Source: Symbiodinium natans (Eukaryota; Sar; Dinophyceae; Suessiales; Symbiodiniaceae). From it: a stretch of 64,000 nucleotides of DNA. The notes beneath the pieces are model-generated. The model did not search any database, was not told the DNA's origin, and saw only the letters and a program-made list of their open reading frames with translations. Below are positions 29,181-40,999 of this stretch, in pieces. The stretch spans positions 612,542-676,541 of the forward strand of contig CAJNDS010002401.1 of assembly GCA_905221605.1 (NCBI GenBank), written 5' to 3'. A program made the translations under genes and the position numbers. Within the stretch, counting starts at the first letter, position 1. Each line of letters begins with the position of its first letter.

Positions 29181-32100
29181 CCCCTTGCGTCAACTGTAAT
29201 AACCTCCCAGGGAGATGGAGACCGAGGCCGAGGCAGCTCTCAGGGTTTTCTGAGTGTTACTTTTCAGACTGGTCTTCTTTGGGATGTTCCCCCGTGCAGT
29301 CCTTCATAGGGATTGTAGTAGGGGGTGCTAGAATCCCGATTCAGGACTGTTAGTATAAGGGGGTACGTAGCAAGGTCTGTTTTTAGTCCGGGTTTGGGGG
29401 GTTAGGGTCTAGGGTTTAGGGTTCAGCGGGTCTCTCAGTGGGCTTCAAAATGGTTCGGGACTCCAGGTCTTGAAAGGTTGAAGGGGGCCTCGGGAAACTT
29501 CACAGGTTGAGGGGTATCTAGAGGTTTACATGGGTTTTGGAGCTTCGAGAGGTTTTAGAGGCTTAGGGCTTGAGGGTAGTTCTTTGGAGGGTTTCAGGGG
29601 CTGAAGGGTTTGACAGGCTTGAGAAGTTTCAGTGCTTTTGTTGGGCTCGGGAGGTTCGCCAGTTTTGGGCCGGGTTCCCGACTTTCAACATCAGTTGCAA
29701 GTATCGATGAACTTGCAAGAGCTTCCCAGCATCCCCACGGAGATAAGTGTTGCCTAAGTTCAGACATATTCAAGCTTACTGGGCAAGCTCCGCGTATATA
29801 AGGATTGAGGGAATTCGGGTCGAGCTAATCATGCGGGATGAAAGTGCCTAATTTATGTGGGAGCTAGCCATCTAAGGACGACCCTAATATTGCAAGCCCT
29901 GACGTCCAAGCCTTCTTCCTAAGGCCGAAGCCCCGAGCCCCAAAGAATCCAACCCCTCGAGCACCCCCCCCAACCTTAAACCCTAAACCTTCAACCCCAA
30001 ACTCTCAACCCTAAACCCTCAACCCAAACACTCAACCCTAGACCCTTAACCCTAAACCACCTGACTGCTTCCAACCCCGGCATCGTTTTCGGGCACCAGG
30101 CCGCAAAGGCCGGTGCCTCCGGCGGTCGGAGGCCGCCTGGCGCCTTGCGTGTTAGGGTTTTAGGGTTTAGGGTTCAGGGTTTAGGGTTTAGGGTACCCTA
30201 AGAACACGCTGTAGGGTTGAGGGCCTCGCAGACCCTAAACCATCCTAAGCCCCCCATCCAAAACCTTAAGCCCTAAGTCCTGAAGCCCTACCCGAAGGCC
30301 AAATGCCCAAATCACTGGACTCAACCCTATGAGCCCCCCATCCAACTCTGGGCCAGCCCTTAGGGGTTTTACGGTTTAGGTTAAGGGTGTGAGGTTTAAG
30401 GTTGGTTTTATGAGGTTTAGAGAGAGGTTTGGAGAGGCTGGAGAGGCGGATACCATGGCCGGGTTTCATGGGGGATACCTTTGGAGGGGGGGGATGCCAT
30501 GGCGGGGGGGTTAGGGTCCGAGAGCCCGAGACCATATCGGTAGGATAGCGTGTTTTTTCTCATGAAGCGAGGCTTCATCTCATCCTCCCCCTCTCTGAAA
30601 GTTCAATGGGGCAGGCCTCTGCAAGACCACCCAACTGGAGGCGGCAGCTTCTCTAGGGCTCTCAAAAGATCTTGCAGATTTCAGGATTTAGGGATACTTA
30701 GGGCTTAGGGTTGCGCAGGTAGCAATGGTTCGGGGAGGCGTCGAGAGCCAGCATTTCGGAGATTTGAGGTTTCGGGTGAGAGAGGGTTGCCTTCAGAGCC
30801 CCGAGCCCTCAACACCCGACTTCCTCCCCTCTGCGGCTCTGTGCTCGGCTTCCCCTCAGCACGAATTCCCCGAGTTTCCCACCAGTTTCCACGGGACAGT
30901 GTGCTTCCCGCGTCTCTGCCTGAGGATCCGGACGCTGTTGCCAACCGCAATTACCACGCCTAAGTCTTTTAGTATTATTATTATTAGTATTATTATTATT
31001 CTTATTTTTATTTGAAAGCAGCCTTCGACTTTGTCCGGGGCAGGCTCGCGTAGCAGCAGCAAGCACCAGGCACCAGTGGGTTCAGGGTTTGAGGACTTCG
31101 GGGAAGAGCTGGAGAGGCGTTCTGGGCAAACTCCGCCCCTTTGGTGCCTTTTCCTGAAGTCCCCAAGCTCCTACTGCAGGGTCTCTCAAGTCTGAAGTCG
31201 AGTGATGTCAGATGGGAGGCCCTCTCCAGCAGTGCCTCCGTGCCGTCTCGACCTCACGGGCGGCCTCATGTGGATTGTGTTTCAAAGACTTGCGGTTCGA
31301 GCAAGTTTAGGTTTGAGGCTCAGTCAGGGTTTAGGGACTCCGCAACAATGTTGTGGTGTCTACCGGCAGGTCCCTTGATATTGGGCAGCCATCCATGCCA
31401 AAGCCTACCCAGCCGCATCTGGAGCAAGCTCCACTAGGGAGCCCGGGAGAGTAGCACCGATGCCGAAAGCTTGAGGTTCAACTCTGAAGCCGAATCCCCT
31501 AAGAGCCTCCCAGGTCTTCTGCTGGCGATGCCCTGCCCCCAGACCAGCGACCGCGCTAGCTTTGCCTTGGAGTTTGCTTGGAGGTTCCTGGGTAGTTTGT
31601 AGTTTGGGGGGGGGGGGGGGGGGGGGTACAGCAGCCCCGCTCCTCAAAGCCCTGGAACCTTTTCAATGAACGGGACATCTCTAGACCGAAGCGCCTTCTT
31701 AAGCCCTTGAGAACCCTCTCGCTGCCGCTACCCCCCCGGAGGCACGCCGGAAGGATCTCTCCTCCAAGGCAAGCTTTAAGGAAAGTAAGGCGCCCAAAAA
31801 CCCCAAAACCACCCCTAAGAGGCTCAGCGAGTCCTGAGCCCAAGAAGCCCGCTAACAACCCTCGACTTTCGACAGGATCTTCGGCGTGACGACATGTGTT
31901 CTAGGGTTTGCGGCTTTCAGGGTTTCAGGGTTTTGAGGGCTTTCAGGGTTTTCATGGTTCAGGGTGGGTCTTCTTTTGAGCACTGTTTTGTTTCTTGAAA
32001 CAGCTTCCTTTCGCGGGGCCCTGCACTCTGACCAGGCACCCTGCAGCACTACCACCCTGGACCCCCCGAAAAAGCCGAAAATCTGAACCCTGAAGTCCGA

Positions 32101-32520
32101 AACCCAAGCCCTCAACCCTAACACCCCAACACCTTATAGCATGCCTACAAAAGCCCCTCAGAAAAATAGAACGCCCAAAGCCCAAAGAACCCCAGGGGGG
32201 CGGGGGGGCTTTGCCGGCGGTCGATGTCCCAGTCGCAGGTCATGCCCCTCAGCCGCTCCCACGCGCTGCCCGGCCCGAGGCTCCCTCTTCTGGTCTTAAA
32301 AGGGGGGGGGGAGGTTGTTAAGGGCTTGCTTCTTCGAGGTTTTTTTTTGGGGATTTCCTAGGATTCTTGTTTAGGGAGGGAGTTGTTTGTAGGGAGTTTT
32401 GGGTTGCCAGTGTTATCCAGTGTTCAGGGTTTGTTTACATGGCGGTCTTAGGGCTTTCAGGGGCTTTCAAGGGCTTTCAGGGGTTTCAGGCTCGGCGGTT
32501 TGTGGGCTTCAGGACTTTAG

Positions 32521-32600
32521 GGCCCTAAACCCCAAACCCCAAACCCCAAACCCCAAACCCCAAACCCTAAACCCTAAACCCTAAACCCTAAACCCTAAGG
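32521..32600 (+). repeat. CCCCAAA block adjoining CCCTAAA block
   Basis: Five to six CCCCAAA heptamers are followed by five CCCTAAA heptamers, another case of a variant homogenised in its own block. Confidence 0.85.
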
Positions 32601-33163
32601 CCTAAGCCCGAAGCCCTAAATGCCAGGTCGGCCTCTCCTCCGATTGGGTCCAGGCCAAGCCTCGGGGCTTGACATTCGGGCGGGGGGGGGGGGCCTGGGG
32701 CGCACATTATGGGGTCTTTCGACCCTCTGCTGGCTTTGGGTTTCGGGTGGTTGTTTTTGGGGTGTGGCAGGGTCTTTTGGGGTCTTTGGGGGTCATTTTT
32801 GGACGCCGCGGTGGCTCAAGCCTCTCGGTCAACTATGACTATCGGGTTGAGGGTCCGTAGGATCTAGGGCTGACGTAGTACTTGATGGTTCATGGGTTGT
32901 TGTCTATTGCCAATTTTACATGACAGTCACGGAACAACTCAGCGGACCTCCAAGTCAGCTCCTGAAATTTGGACCTGAATCCCCCAACATTGCTTCAGCT
33001 CTCCTGAACCCCAAATAACCCCCTAGAGCCTCTTCCCGAGCATGCTTTTGCAGGACCCTCTGCCCGACGACCTCCTCCATGAAGCTGGCGCCCGGCACTC
33101 GGAGTGTGCCCTCGGAGTGTGCCCTCCACTGATGGCACACGAAACCAGGATCTGGGGTGAAAA

Positions 33164-33258
33164 GGGTTTAGGGTTCAGGGTTTAGGGTTTAGGGTTTGGG
33201 GTGTAGGGTTTAGGGTTCAGGGTTTATGGCTCAGGGTTCAGGGTTTAGGGTTTGGGGC
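33164..33258 (-). repeat. TTTAGGG-like block, opposite orientation
   Basis: About twelve degenerate heptamers of the G-rich strand (TTTAGGG, TTCAGGG, TTTGGGG). Confidence 0.8.
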
Positions 33259-34054
33259 CCGATAGAGCCTTTGAGGGCCCTGGAGGGATGGGATGAGGGT
33301 TTCCCATGCGCGCTTCGTTGTGTTGTTGGGTTTACTTCAAAATATCCTCTAAGACGGGGTTTTGGGTTTGTTCGCGCGTTTTTGCTTTGGGTTTGTGCTG
33401 AGGTTTTCAAAAATCTCGGGGACAGTGCGCCAATCTCAGCAATATCATCCCCCACTCCTGCCCCAGCCTGAGGGTTTCCAAACCATAAGCCCCAAGCTCC
33501 CAAATCCCTAGAAGGCGGGACCAACCAAACCCTCTTCTGCAAGTTGTGAGACTCCGAAGACCATCTGTCCTGAATCAGGAGTGTCTGCGCCAGTCAAAGA
33601 AGAGCGCGTTCGGCCTCTCCCGCGCAGGCCCGTGAAGCTTGCATTGTTTCTTGAACTCCGGGTTAATCGGCTTGGGGTCTAGGGGTTCGGGTGTGCGTTT
33701 AGGAGCGAAGGGACGAAAGTTTGGCGATCTAGGACACTCAGACACCGTCCCAGTCTTAGCCACCAACTCTGCCAACTACAGACCGTCGCAAGTTATATGA
33801 CTCCCACAAGCACCTTATGAGAAGTCAGCGAGACTGGGCGGAGGATGGTCGCAAGGCTGATTTTAGGGTGTAGGAATTGTTTAGGGTTTAGGATTGGCAG
33901 AGGTCGTTCTTTCATTGTAAGAGTCGCCCTCGGGGTTCTTAGAACCAAAACCCCCAAAGCCGAAACGCCGAACCATAATCCGAATCCCGGCCCTACCCTT
34001 AACCCTGAACCCTAAACACACCAGAAACCCTAAGAACCTTATAACGCTTGAACA

Positions 34055-34285
34055 TTGGGATGTTCCGCCTTATACTAGCAGTCCTCAATAGGGATTATAG
34101 TTAGCGGGTACTCTAGTCCCTCTTAAGGAGCACTTAGGGATTATAATAGGGGGTGCTACGATCCCTATCAAGGAGCTGTTAGGGATTATAAGTAGGGGGT
34201 ATCTATAATCCCTATTTAGGAGCTGTTAGGGATTAGAATAGAGGCTACTACAATCCCCATTAGGGAGCTGTGAGGTATCAGGGGG
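34055..34285. repeat. Tandem repeat of about 60 bases
   Basis: Four copies of a unit containing AGGAGCTGTTAGGGATTATA...GGGGGT...CTA.AATCCC. A related single unit lies at 29281-29370, including the leading GGGATGTTCC, so the family is dispersed as well as tandem. Confidence 0.75.
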
Positions 34286-34418
34286 GGAGCCCAACTTGAA
34301 CAGAAAAAAAAAAGCAGCTCAGTCGAAGAGCCTGCAGCGGGGCGACCTGAGGGAGATGCAGCCTGCCCGGGGCCAGGGGTTTCAAAGGGTTAAGGAGGCT
34401 TCAAGGGGTTTCGAAGGT

Positions 34419-34549
34419 AAACCCTAAACCCTAAACCCTAAACCCTAAACCCTAAACCCTAAACCCTAAACCTAAACCCTAAACCCTAAACCCTAAACCC
34501 TAAACCCTAAACCCTAAACCCTAAACCCTAAACCCTAAACCCTAAACCG
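34419..34549 (+). repeat. Interstitial telomere-like array (CCCTAAA)
   Basis: Eighteen nearly perfect heptamers with a single 6-base unit (CCTAAA) in the middle. Confidence 0.93.
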
Positions 34550-35000
34550 TGCAAAGGCTTTCTAAAAAATTAGGAAGGCCTTTATAATCCTTAACATTTC
34601 GGGTAAGGGATGATCGGATGGAAAGGGGTTTTCCAAAATTTCAAAGGATTTTTCGGAGTTTAAGGAATTGAAGAACTCTAAAAGGTGGACCGGTGCCCCT
34701 GGGCCTCCAGGACCCTTTTACATTTTGTGAAACCCTTAACATCCTGAACATCCTTAGAAAGTTTTGGAAAACCCCTTCCCAAAATTTTAAGGATTTCCGA
34801 GGCTTTCTAAAATTTTGGGCAGGCCTTAAAATCCCTAACATCCTGAAAATTTTCGGAAGTCCCTTTTCAATTTTTCAGGATTGTAAGGCTTGTCAAGGCT
34901 TTCTAAAGTTTTAGGAAGGTCTTGAATTCCTTAAAACCCTTAAAATTTTGGGAAAGGGCTTTTCAAAAAAATAAGGATTTTTAAGGACTTTAAGGGTTTT
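34550..35000. repeat. Degenerate AT-rich tandem repeat, about 110-base unit
   Basis: Successive segments share TTTCTAAAATTTTGGG, AGGCCTTAAAATCC, TAACATCCTGAAAA and GGAAAGGCCTTTTC in the same order four to five times. The copies are strongly diverged. Confidence 0.65.
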
Positions 35001-35023
35001 AAACAATTTAACAGTTAACCAAA

Positions 35024-35180
35024 ACTTGTCTGTCCAAGCACGAGCAAACACATCCTTTGTCTGTCCAGACAAGCTTTTCCCTTGCAGCCATGTCTGTCCA
35101 GACCAGACACTGCAAAAAAAATTTGTCTGTCCAAGCAAAGAAACCCCTTAAATTTTTCCCTCAATTGTCTGTCCAGACAT
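35024..35180. repeat. Five TGTCTGTCCA(A/G)(A/G)CA motifs
   Basis: The motif occurs near 35027, 35058, 35090, 35121 and 35166, spaced about 31, 32, 31 and 45 bases. Three copies extend to near-palindromic TGTCTGTCCAGACA. The spacing of about three helical turns could suit a DNA-binding protein, but a decayed tandem repeat explains it equally. Confidence 0.6.
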
Positions 35181-35199
35181 GCTTTTAGCCTCCCCCCCT

Positions 35200-35690
35200 T
35201 TAAAAAACTTCGTGTAACCCCCCGAATGTTTTTCGGTGCAAATTTTTGAAGAAACGAAACATTGCTTTTAACCATCGCTACTATGAGTTCGGAATATTTG
35301 TTTATCACTGAACAGCCCTTCCATGCATGCTGACATATAAGCAGATAAAATACCCAAATGCATAAAAAAGATAAAACTAATAAGAAACAACAAATAAACA
35401 AGTAAGTATATATATATATACACATGTATGTGTGAAGGTTTTCTTGCATGATTGTAGACGTTCATGTTTATGCTTCTGATAAAATCTTGATTTTTTTTGT
35501 TTTGGTTGGTTTTCAATCTTGAAAAAACTTGAATTTTTATTTTCCATGCTTGATTTTAGACAAAACTTGAATGTGAATCTTGAAAAGAATCTTGAATTTC
35601 ATTTTTGTCGTCTCAATGGAAACGAAATCCCCCAAAATCAAGATCTTAAAACATCTTGAATTTGTCTGCTTTTCAAGCTACGCTAGAAAA
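35200..35690. other. AT-rich stretch, no gene seen
   Basis: Contains a short TA run (35408-35420) and repeated CTTGAATTT/AATCTTGAA words. No exon is supported. Confidence 0.4.
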
Positions 35691-35699
35691 ATGTGCGCG

Positions 35700-36160
35700 C
35701 TTGATTTTTTCAAGTGTGGAGCTTATGTGGGAGCCTTGGCGCAGGAGGCGGACGGTGCTGGCGGAGCCGTCGTGACGAGCAACGAGGTCCGATTCTTCTT
35801 CTTCGGCCTCGCTCGGAAATTCCGCGCCGGCGGAGAGTGAAAGTGCTGAACCTCGCGTGCAAGCAGCACTCTGCGAGCAGCACTTGCGCGCCCAGGGCTT
35901 CACCAGCGCCTGGCTCGTGGCTGAGAAAGGAGCCCCGGGACGGCGTGGCCAGAACATTCTGGGTCCGCTTGGGCTACCGGCACGAGGTTGGGTCGGTTTC
36001 CTGGTCAAAGCTTACCAGGAACCTTTTGGCACCACCTCCCCTGGCGATCCCCTCCACACCCTCCGTCACGACCCGCAGAGGTGACCTGGATGACTTGCCC
36101 CACGAGCTGTGGCAGCGCCGTCGGCTCATCCGACAGGTCGTTGCTGCCTGGCCATGAAGC
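35700..36160 (+). CDS. GC-rich exon-like island, unknown
   Basis: A sharp GC-rich island inside AT-rich DNA. The best plus frame (35714-36157, 147 codons) ends in a non-repetitive stretch (DDLPHELWQRRRLIRQVV). Another plus frame (35857-36084) and a minus frame are also open, so I cannot choose. It could be one or more exons of an unknown gene. Confidence 0.3.
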
Positions 36161-36237
36161 ACGTAACATTGAGGATTAGTGTGGGCGCAAGCATTTGCTG
36201 CTCTGGCATCGACCTAGTTTCCCACACTCGAAACCTG

Positions 36238-36325
36238 GCACACTCAGGCACAACGGTGGCATGGGCTGCTATTTTCCAGAATGGCGACATCGTCACTTGG
36301 GGCCACTCGACTGTCCATTTCCGAT
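36238..36325 (+). pseudogene. Short RCC1-like repeat remnant
   Basis: In the frame of 36109-36384 the peptide VAWAAIFQNGDIVTWG resembles one blade of an RCC1-like repeat (AFAAIL-DGSVVTWG), common in dinoflagellate proteins. Only one blade is visible and a stop follows, so it is a fragment or a lone exon. Confidence 0.35.
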
Positions 36326-36525
36326 CTTGGATTCTCCGCTTGTGTCTCACATTTGGAGCGCTAAGTGAACCCAGCCTAAATTAAGTCATGGTCCCCTCCA
36401 TGTGAAAAGAAGAGGTGGGGGGGGGCAAGGGTCTCTACTCAGTATATGGGTATATAGTTTTGCAAATTAGAGGTCCTTATCAAAAAGGATGCCGTCGAAG
36501 GGGAACCCAAAAAAGGGAGCAATAG

Positions 36526-37176
36526 TTACTCTACTGGCTTCTCATCGTCAGAACAGTGGGGCTCCAGGTACGCAAAGGATAGTGGGTTCGCAGAGTCCGT
36601 TCGATTGGGAGCCCGAAGAGCCGGCGCGGCACGCCCAGGATTTTTCTGAACTACAGGTCCTGGCGATGGGGTTGCCGTGTCGACGCCCATTATGGATGGG
36701 GTCAGTCGCACGACGTCGCGTGGGTAGGTGTGCGAGGTGGTTGAAGGGGTTGGAGGTCGAATGTCTCACACTTCCCCCCCGACAACTTGCCCAAACACCT
36801 TCCGCGCTGAATTTACTACGAAGGTGACGCCGCTGGTGGTGGAGACAGCGCTGCCGTCCAAGGGGAGCTTTTCCATGTGGTGTTCCTTACGGCTTTGCCG
36901 CTGGGATTCGTGGCTTTGCGACGCTCGGCACACTTTCAGGGCCGATGGCAGCAACCGGCTGACTTGACACGGGCTGGCACTCAATTCCGTCACTTTGATG
37001 TGTCCGAACAGGTCCCTAAACGCAAGGGGGAACAACAAACACGTGCGTCTAAACTTGGGGCACAAAACAATGGCCTGAAAGAAGCGAGCGTTCAGTTTCA
37101 GCAAAGCTGAAACAGCCTCAACTGGCCTGAACCATAGTTGACAGGACGTTGCGTGAACAGCTTCGCAAGCTCTCAC
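36526..37176 (-). pseudogene. Minus-strand ORF with a single internal stop, unknown
   Basis: One frame is open for about 217 codons except for a TGA at 36766-36768. Upstream of it: LNARFFQAIVLCPKF and MEKLPLDGSAVSTTSGVTF. Downstream: a Pro/Ser/Thr-rich tail ending SDDEKPVE. The same frame and composition on both sides suggest one protein with a premature stop. It may derive from a retroelement polyprotein, but I recognise no catalytic motif. Confidence 0.35.
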
Positions 37177-37199
37177 AGAACAAGCCTTACGAGATTATT

Positions 37200-38548
37200 A
37201 ACCTCTGACAAACACTAAACTATGGTTGTGCATGATTCTTCAGGCGTCGATGGTGTTGTCGTTGCATGGGGTGCGACCCCGACCTCGAAAAGGTAGTCGA
37301 GGCATACCACGCCCAGGAGGCGCCTGTTTTTTTGTGCGCTGGGGTAGGCTGGCTGCTAAATTTCGAGCCCAGCACAAGAGGCGTGAAGCCAGTCCACAAA
37401 CATTGAAGCTTCTCCGGAATAGAGGTGTAGAGGCTAAAAGAGGCTTAAGGACACAACATAGAAGCTTCCACTCTGCAATGCGGGCAAAAACTAAGCCTGC
37501 GAGTATTTCTGCGGGCGGTTTTTGGGTGCCCAGGTCGACCTTGTGTTTTAAGGGTCTGAGGGTTGGGGGGTTGGGGGGTTTGGGGCGTTAGGGTTTTAAT
37601 GCTTGTGGTTTTCAGGGTGGGGGCTTGAATGTATCGTAGCGCTTTCCCGAACTGCGTTGTGGTTAACTGCTGTCGGGTGCGATTCGCACCTGGAACCCAA
37701 ATCTTCGATTCATTTTCCCACGCAGTTGCAAGCCTTCTGAAAACCCTCAGCCCCAAGCCCCGAACTCTAAATCCCCAAAACCCAAACCCCAAAACACCCC
37801 CAAAACACCAAAGGCCCCCCAAGCCCCAAGCCCAAACCCAAGCCCGAAACCCCGAACCCCGAACCCCAAGCCCCAAGCCCCAAGCCCCAAGCGCCAAACC
37901 CCAAACCCCAAACCCCAAGCCCCAAGCCCCAAGCCCCGAGCCGGACCCCAAACCCCAAACCCCAAACCCCAAACTCCTTACACCTTCCCGAATTGCCACA
38001 GGCCCCAAAGCCGCCCCAGAAGAGCCCCGAGGCCGCTTCGCGGGAGGCCTCCCTGGAGCCGGGCCGCCCCAGAAGAGTCTCATGAGTTTAGGGTCTTGGG
38101 TTTAGGGTCTAGGGTTTGGGGTTTGGGGGTTTTGGGTTTAGGGTTTTGGAAGTTTAGGGTTTTCGGGTTGAGGGTTGGGGTTTAGCGTTTCCGGGGGTCT
38201 GGGGCGTGGGGGTTTGCCAGTTTGAAAGCTTTGAGGTACGAGTAAGACAGGCGGAAAGTTACCCGGAAGGTCGGGTTGCGATTTCATGGTTTAAGAACCC
38301 TGACCTAAACCCCCCCTAAAGTCCTGAAGTCTGAAACCCCTATACGCCTCTGCAGACATATACGCCTTCTAAACCCTGGTAAGCCCTTTTTCAATCCTTG
38401 CGATGCTGAACCCCCCACAGCCCTACCACCGTGCACAGCAAGTTCTTTGCGGCCCCCTAGGATGCAGTCGGGGACCGCTCCGGCCGCCTGCCCAGGTAGA
38501 ACTGGGGCTTTAGGAGCTTTTGGGGGGCTTTCGATATTCGGTTCTGCC
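37200..38548. other. Non-coding, with CCCCAA(A/G) heptamer tract
   Basis: 37740-37980 is a tract of CCCCAAA and CCCCAAG heptamers, a C-rich variant of the telomeric word. 38095-38190 carries TTTAGGG-like words. No gene is supported. Confidence 0.5.
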
Positions 38549-38657
38549 CATATGGGGATTTCCGAAATAGGGGTACCCCTTATATACCCCAAGATACTAT
38601 ACAATCCCTTCAAAGGAACCCCAGAAGGGTACTCCTATTTCCGGAAACCCCCATATG
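38549..38657. mobile_element. Fold-back (MITE-like) element, 109 bp
   Basis: Arms 38549-38583 and 38625-38657 are inverted repeats of about 33 bases at roughly 85% identity (CATATGGGGATTTCCGAAAT against ATTTCCGGAAACCCCCATATG read across). The tail resembles the family at 51735, 53300 and 60290. Confidence 0.6.
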
Positions 38658-39162
38658 TAGAAGAACCCATGTTAGTGTTCTGCGTTTGCCGTATAGTTGC
38701 AACCCTCGACCCTTAAACCCAAGCCCCAAAGGCTGTCGATGCTACGTTTAACAACTACTCCAAGTTTGTAGAACCATGTCGTGACCTGTGTAACTTTGAG
38801 ACAGAGAGCCCTCTGCAGACCCCTGTGGCCCTCAAGCTCCTAAAATGCCCCAAACACCCTTAAAAGCCCCGAAGCCGCAGCCAAGCACCCGCTTTCAACC
38901 TTGAGAACTCAACGGGAGGCCCTGGGAAGCAGCGACTCCGCGGCCAGCCGCGGCAAAGCTCGCCAAGCCAGGCCATGAGCCTTGTGAGAGTTCAGGGCCG
39001 AACGCCCCGAAAGCAGCTCAGGCCAGTGGCCTTTGAGAGCTGAGTTTTCTTTGAAGAGTTGGAAGGAGCGTCGCTTTTTTGTAGTAGCCAAAGCCCCCAA
39101 AGCCCAGCCAAATCCGCGAAGGGACCCCCAGGCCCTGAGCACTCAATTAAAGGTCCTCCTCC

Positions 39163-39345
39163 GTGAGTGGCTGTTGTAGCTTCTACTTGGAAGGTTCATG
39201 TGGAAGTTGTAAGTGCAGTTTCAAGTACCTACATCCCAAGAGCAGATCGCCTAATGGCTTGTGTGAAGAGGCAGCGCCCCAGCCGACACAAGCGCGGCGA
39301 GAGCAGCTGAAGGCAGCTTCGCACCAGACCAAACCGGTGGGAAGG
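39163..39345 (+). CDS. Possible exon with degenerate CCCH zinc finger
   Basis: The plus frame reads CCSFYLEGSCGSCKCSFKYLH followed by basic residues. The C-x7-C-x4-C-x5-H spacing is close to, but not, the canonical CCCH finger of RNA-binding proteins, which are abundant in dinoflagellates. The frame runs on into telomere-like sequence, so the exon probably ends before 39400. Confidence 0.3.
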
Positions 39346-39595
39346 GACCCCCCAGCCGCAAACCACAAACCCTCATCCCTTCCAACTAAACCCCAAAACC
39401 CCAAAAACCCCCAAACCAGTAATACCTTAAGACCCCTAAAAGCCAACCCAAAGCCACCTCAAAACCCTGAACCCTTACACATCAAAACTTAGTTCCCAAA
39501 TCCCTTGCTACGAGCCAGAGCCGCCCAAAAGACCCCTGAAGGCCTGAATCCTTAAAGCCATTAAAGCCTAAATCGGTGATCCCGGCTACGAACTG

Positions 39596-39805
39596 AAACC
39601 CTAAACCCTGAACCCTAAACCTTGAACCCTAAACCCTAAACCCTAAACCCTAAACCTTAAACCCTAAACCCTAAACCCTAAACCCTAAACCCTAAACCCT
39701 AAACCCATCCAAACCCTAAACCCTAAACCCAAAACCCTAAACCCATAACCCATAACCCATCTAAACCCTAAACCCTACTAGAAAACCCTGAACCCTAAAC
39801 CCTTG
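39596..39805 (+). repeat. Interstitial telomere-like array
   Basis: About twenty-five CCCTAAA-type heptamers, some degenerate (CCTTGAA, CCATAA). 39890-40280 then holds the opposite-strand type (TTGTAGGG, TTTAGGG). Confidence 0.9.
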
Positions 39806-40734
39806 GAAGGCCCGGCCCCCGAGCGACCGAAAGCGCCCGGAGCTGACGAAGGCACCACGTGATCAGAGGGCCATTCGAGGGTTTTTTTAAGGGGCACTAG
39901 GGTTGTAGGGTTGTAATTAGGGTTGTAGGGTTTTTAGGGTTTTGTAAGGGCTAGGTTGTAGTTTGGGTTGTAGGGTTTTTCAAGGGGCTGGGTCGTAGGG
40001 TTGTACAGTCTTCAGCGATTTGGGTTTAAGGATTCTAGGGTTTTCAGGGCCAGGTTGAGGGTTTGAATTCGGGTTGTAGATTTTGAGGGTTTGGAGGGTG
40101 TTACGGTTGTAGGGTTTTATGGTTGTAGGGTTTTAATGTTTTAGGGTTTAGGGTTTTAGGGTTTTAAGGTTGGAGGGTTTGGGGTTTTGGGTTTCAAGTG
40201 TTCTACAAGTAGGATATTATCTGCAATAACAAAGGGTTTAGGGTTCAGGTTCTCGGGTTTCAGGGTTTAGGGTTTTAGGGCTTCAGGATTTTGTTTAGGC
40301 TTTGGGCTGCGTTTCCACAACAATACAAACCAGATAACCTAGGACATCATTTTCATGTTTTCATCTGTTCCATGAGGACACTCCTGCAAAAACACTGCAT
40401 AACAAGAAGACCCTCTTCGGACCCACATACCTCCAAGGACAAAAAAAGCCTGAGGGGGGGGGCGGGGGGTTGGTTCAGGGTTTCGGGTTTTAGGGTGTAG
40501 AGTTGGATGAGCAGAAACGCTAAACCCCAAATCGACAGCCACACAGCCCCCATGAGGCCGACGCGGAGCAGTTGTTCAGGAACTGGGACGTGTTCAATGC
40601 GGAGGTGGCTTGTAACTGTAAACGCGCCGGTGCTTGGGTGCAATGAGTTGGGTGGAGGAGCGTGTGAAAACTGAAAGCACCACAGGGTTGTGGTGGTTTT
40701 CCTTTGAGATGCAAGTATCGAAGCTGATTGCATC

Positions 40735-40911
40735 ATGTGCTACACGCGAGCTTCTTGGTTGTTCCTGGTGTGGCTTGTGTTTGCCTCCCCCGAAGTGCGG
40801 GCCTTAAATCCATTCTTCGCAGACCCTCAGCAAGAGCAAGCTGCGGGGATTGTCAATCGTCGCTTCACCTTCAGCTACCCGAAGTCTTTTCCTCCACCCG
40901 ACACATCGAGC
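40735..40911 (+). CDS. Possible first exon with signal peptide
   Basis: The ATG at 40735 starts a typical signal peptide (ASWLFLVWLVFA, cleavage likely after residue 22-23), followed by about 30 residues of ordinary composition; then telomere-like repeats begin, as in introns of the receptor gene downstream. No further exon could be linked with confidence. A plausible continuation is near 40965-41030. Confidence 0.35.
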
Positions 40912-40999
40912 CCCAAACCCCTAAACCCTAAACCCTAAACCCTAAACCCCAAACCCCAAGCCGCATATATCCTGCAGCAACCTCGGGAAGTCAAAGAGC

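Larger units (their letters stand above)
28860..34000. other. Non-coding stretch with telomere-like blocks
   Basis: Dominated by degenerate CCCTAAA/TTTAGGG words, G-rich tracts (G22 near 31605-31626) and simple repeats (ATT near 30975-31000). Small islands of normal composition at 30840-30950, 31200-31280, 32220-32290, 33020-33130 and 33575-33680 could be short exons, but strand and frame are ambiguous, so I call none of them. Confidence 0.4.

Noticed and set aside
29064-34549. A true chromosome end at the CCCTAAA arrays
   Set aside because: Arrays are short, face both directions and also lie inside introns of a gene, so they are interstitial.
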